A stretch of 64,000 nucleotides of DNA. It comes from Acidobacteriaceae bacterium (GTDB lineage: Bacteria; Acidobacteriota; Terriglobia; Terriglobales; Acidobacteriaceae). This document shows, piece by piece, positions 62,044 to 64,000 of the stretch. Under the pieces are notes generated by a model. That model worked only from the letters and a program-made list of their open reading frames with translations, was not told the origin of the DNA and made no database searches. The position numbers and the translations under genes are program-made. Within the stretch, counting starts at the first letter, position 1; the number at the start of each line of letters is the position of its first letter. The stretch spans positions 399,588 through 463,587 of the forward strand of contig PLDC01000025.1 in the NCBI GenBank assembly GCA_003134995.1. The letters are read 5' to 3'.

Positions 62044-62213
62044 CTTCAGAGTGTGCGTGAGAACTAGGTTCGCGCTCTCGCGGTGGAATGAAATTCGGCG
62101 TTCAGCCGCGAAGCGGCGCCAGAATGCAGCCCACGGCGCAAGCCGTGGGTAGAATGTGGGAGATGAGCAAGCCCCGAAGGGGCGGAAGATCAGTTCTCAC
62201 GCACACTCTTCAG
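62044..62213. mobile_element. 158-bp MITE-like element with 6-bp target duplication
   Basis: The element proper is 62050-62207. Its ends AGTGTGCGTGAGAAC (62050-62064) and GTTCTCACGCACACT (62193-62207) are perfect 15-bp inverted repeats. CTTCAG occurs directly on both sides (62044-62049 and 62208-62213). Joined flanks read GGGCTTCAGCCCCGGTGGTC, nearly identical to the uninterrupted GGGCTTCAGCCCCCGTGGTC at 60391-60410. The inside has three palindromes (GCCGCGAAGCGGC, CCCACGGCGCAAGCCGTGGG, CCCCGAAGGGG) and no coding capacity, so it would depend on a transposase elsewhere. Confidence 0.8.
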
Positions 62214-62457
62214 CCCCGGTGGTCGTACTTGGGCTGGCCAAGTTCTCCAGCAACCTCTTAAGCCGCCGCGAAGACAGTTTTTTCAGATTGAAGGGCTACC
62301 AGTTCTCTTATCGCGCAGGGGCGGGGGCAGGGGCATTTCCCTCAAGAAGAAAATCCGATGAGTTCGCGCCAAAAATGAGTGTCAGCGGCTGAGGTAATTC
62401 ATGTTATTTTCAAGCTAACTTTTCTGGTCTGAAATGCCGCCAACGAAGGAATTCCAC

Positions 62458-62652
62458 ATGACTACAAAAGTCTGCGCCAACAGCAAATGTCCGGCCTACG
62501 CGCACTTTGTCTACACGGTAGCCATGCGCTGCGTCCTGTGCCGTTGCGACCTGCAACCCGCGCAGAGAGCCGAAGTGAGTTTCGGCCGCACCGACGCAAG
62601 CGTCGCGGACGATCACTCGAGCAAATCGGCTCGAACCCACTCCGCCCGGTAG
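62458..62652 (+). CDS. Small four-cysteine protein, probably zinc-binding
   Basis: This 64-residue protein has CANSKCPAYAHF and then MRCVLCRCDLQPAQ, two cysteine pairs resembling a zinc ribbon. AAGGA lies before the ATG at 62458; an upstream ATG at 62434 would add eight residues. The C-terminus is polar and Ser/Ala-rich. I recall similar proteins from Acidobacteriota without known function. Confidence 0.65.
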   Translation: MTTKVCANSKCPAYAHFVYTVAMRCVLCRCDLQPAQRAEVSFGRTDASVADDHSSKSARTHSAR

Positions 62653-62800
62653 TCGCGGGATTGACTTTGTTCCTTTGATCAACGCTGTGTTGCTTCCATC
62701 AGCTCGAATCCTCGTCGAGCCCTAAATCCCTAGAAGTGTTTCGCCGGCAACCTTTATCGCGATAGGATATTCTCAGAAGGCAGCAGACAGGAGAGCGACC

Positions 62801-63205
62801 GTGAAAAAGCATCGCGCGCCGTGGTTTCAGCTTTGCGTGGGATTAACGCTGATGCTTGGACTAGCGCTCGCGCCCGTGCTCACGATGGCCGCCGATCCGC
62901 CTCGCATCGTAGGAACTTGGGAAGGTGTCCTCGATCCAGGGGCGCAGCCCAAGAAACATATCGTCGTTCACATTGCCGCCGACCAGGACGGAAGTCTAAG
63001 CGGCACCATCGACTTCCCGGACCAGGATGTTTCTGGAGTCCTGATCAGCGGAATAACCTACAAAGCGCACGCGCTTCACTTCGAGAGCACCCAGAACTTG
63101 AGCGCGTACGACGGCACCCTGAACAAAGAAGACACCGAAATCGCAGGCACGTGGAAACAAGGCGCAACCCCCGTAAGTCTGACCCTGAAACGCACCTCGT
63201 CCTAA
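62801..63205 (+). CDS. Small exported beta-rich protein
   Basis: This 134-residue protein has a signal peptide (cleavage near TMAADPP). The mature part (IVGTWEGVLDPG, DGSLSGTIDFPDQ, ALHFESTQNL, GTWKQGATPVSLTLKR) is an up-and-down beta pattern seen alone and fused to serine hydrolases in Acidobacteriota-like proteins. Its role is unknown. The GTG at 62801 follows AGGAGAG. Confidence 0.75.
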   Translation: MKKHRAPWFQLCVGLTLMLGLALAPVLTMAADPPRIVGTWEGVLDPGAQPKKHIVVHIAADQDGSLSGTIDFPDQDVSGVLISGITYKAHALHFESTQNLSAYDGTLNKEDTEIAGTWKQGATPVSLTLKRTSS

Positions 63206-63322
63206 ACCTCCGCGAAGCAATATCCAGCCAGTGCGAAACAACAACTCGGCCGAAAATATTCGGCGGGAAAATAGTCGGAAGTAAAATAATCAGCAGCAAA
63301 ATAATCAGCAGTAAATAAAAAA

Positions 63323-63412
63323 TGGCGGAGAGGGTGGGATTTGAACCCACGATACCCGTTAAGGTATGTCCGCTTTCGAGGCGGATCGTTTCAACCGCTC
63401 ACGCACCTCTCC
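63323..63412 (-). tRNA. tRNA-Ser (CGA)
   Basis: On the minus strand GGAGAGG (63412-63406) pairs with CCTCTCC at the 3' end. The anticodon loop CTCGAAA in the stem TCCGC/GCGGA gives anticodon CGA. The long variable arm and GGTTCAAATCC T-loop are typical of class II serine tRNA. The 3' CCA is encoded (63323-63325). Confidence 0.95.
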
Positions 63413-63518
63413 GGATGGAGCTATCAGCCGTCAGCTAAACCGGGATTCCTCGCTTCGCTCGGAATGACAATTCTCGTGCGTTGGCCTACGGCCAACGACT
63501 AACGACGGCTTTTACAAA

Positions 63519-63977
63519 TTAACGACGGTTTTTAAAGAACGTTTGCAGCAGTTCGGCGCAGCGGCCTGCTAGAACTCCGCTGCGAACTTCTGGTTTGTGG
63601 TTGAGTTGCTTGTGGTTCAGCAACTGCATTACCGAATTTACCGCGCCCGCTTTCGGGTCGTCTGCGCCGTAGATGAGGCGCTTGATCCTTGCGTGCACCA
63701 TCGCTCCGGCGCACATTGGGCACGGTTCAATTGTAGCAAACAGGTCACACTCGGAAAGGCGATGGTTACCGATGGCTGCGCCAGCTTCGCGTAGCGCGAT
63801 CATTTCGGCGTGCGCCGTGGGATCGTTGTCGGAGATATTGCGGTTCCAGCCGCGGCCAATAATTCGTCCCTCGGATACTACGACCGCGCCCACCGGGACT
63901 TCGCCCGCTTCGAGAGCGCGTTGAGCTGCACGCAGCGCTTCTTCCATCCACAGCTCGTCGGAACCCGTCGTTGGCAC
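63519..63977 (-). CDS. tadA: tRNA-specific adenosine deaminase
   Basis: TadA converts A34 to inosine in tRNA-Arg. The 152-residue protein has the zinc-site motifs TAHAEMIAL (His and catalytic Glu) and PCPMCAGA (two Cys). The N-terminus is uncertain: a GTG at 63977 lies in a repeat (GGAACCCGTCGTTGG occurs at 63960-63974 and 63979-63993), while an ATG at 63947 (MEEALRAAQ) would leave a short but possible protein. The tRNA-Ser gene lies downstream on the same strand. Confidence 0.93.
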   Translation of the reverse strand: MPTTGSDELWMEEALRAAQRALEAGEVPVGAVVVSEGRIIGRGWNRNISDNDPTAHAEMIALREAGAAIGNHRLSECDLFATIEPCPMCAGAMVHARIKRLIYGADDPKAGAVNSVMQLLNHKQLNHKPEVRSGVLAGRCAELLQTFFKNRR

Positions 63978-64000
63978 GGAACCCGTCGTTGGTCGTTCGT

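Larger units (their letters stand above)
61852..62457. other. 606-bp intergenic region
   Basis: Apart from the 30-nt repeat and the 158-bp element, this region holds the continuation of the dispersed repeat (CAGCCCCGGTGGTCGTAC) and about 200 bp before the small zinc gene in which I see no gene or clear site. An 78-codon plus-strand frame from 62156 runs across the repeats and is not credible. Confidence 0.5.

Noticed and set aside
1..64000. CRISPR array
   Set aside because: No regularly spaced repeats with unique spacers were found; the repeats seen are dispersed palindromes.

Overview
The window most resembles a chromosome segment of a soil-type Acidobacteriota (Terriglobia/Koribacter-like). 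The grounds are the moderately high GC, several small proteins and a VWA protein of kinds I associate with that phylum, lone housekeeping genes outside their usual operons, and intergenic spaces filled with short palindromic repeats. This placement is inference; no rRNA is present to confirm it.

Layout. 1-5.9 kb: three GT87/DUF2029-like membrane proteins, an FHA-GAF-PP2C phosphatase and an exported unknown. 5.9-9.3 kb: a GH15 glucoamylase-type enzyme and an exported protein. 9.4-19.5 kb: a compact phosphate/polyphosphate island (pstS, ppk, sixA, ppx, CHAD protein, pstC-pstA-pstB-phoU) with 11-bp-spaced direct repeats resembling Pho boxes before pstS and pstC. 19.7-37.3 kb: YncE-like/phosphoesterase fusion, glutamine-dependent NAD synthetase, DsbA-like protein, secretin, YmdB-like phosphodiesterase, lipoprotein SBP, DUF1697, anmK-nagZ and mutS. 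37.4-47.2 kb: a GalT homologue lacking the usual nucleophilic His, a frameshifted VOC gene, a VapBC-type pair, a Tat-exported aminotransferase, two tandemly duplicated FG-GAP proteins with duplicated promoters, an M48 protease and an RHH-Fic pair. 47.3-56.7 kb: citrate synthase with a CRP-like site, nuoB, a complete IS1595-type insertion carrying a trypsin-like protease, an HNH-like protein, a leader-plus-small-ORF unit, and a DUF1778-GNAT pair. 56.9-64 kb: RsbV/RsbW-like partner-switch proteins, a VWA protein, DinB, an ECF sigma/anti-sigma pair, small proteins, tRNA-Ser(CGA) and tadA.

How parts may work together. PstSCAB-PhoU imports and senses phosphate, Ppk and Ppx make and degrade polyphosphate, and CHAD proteins bind it, so 9.4-19.5 kb is a functional unit. 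The PP2C phosphatase at 3.6 kb could act on the RsbV-like protein at 57 kb, though they are unlinked. AnmK and NagZ form a peptidoglycan recycling pair.

The strongest unusual observations are: (1) a 2201-bp IS1595-type element (50516-52716) with 22/25 matching terminal inverted repeats and an exact 8-bp target duplication, carrying a serine-protease-like cargo gene and a transposase with an early stop; (2) two diverged copies of a 208-241 nt leader/ncRNA-like element (22673-22880 and 53931-54171) with equal promoter-to-motif spacing and compensatory changes in stems, one copy lying between a promoter, a small ORF and a strong terminator; (3) two small nested palindromic elements (158 and 165 bp) with 15-bp inverted ends and 6-bp target duplications, each with a related empty-site sequence nearby; and (4) toxin-antitoxin-like pairs preceded by clear operator palindromes or direct repeats.
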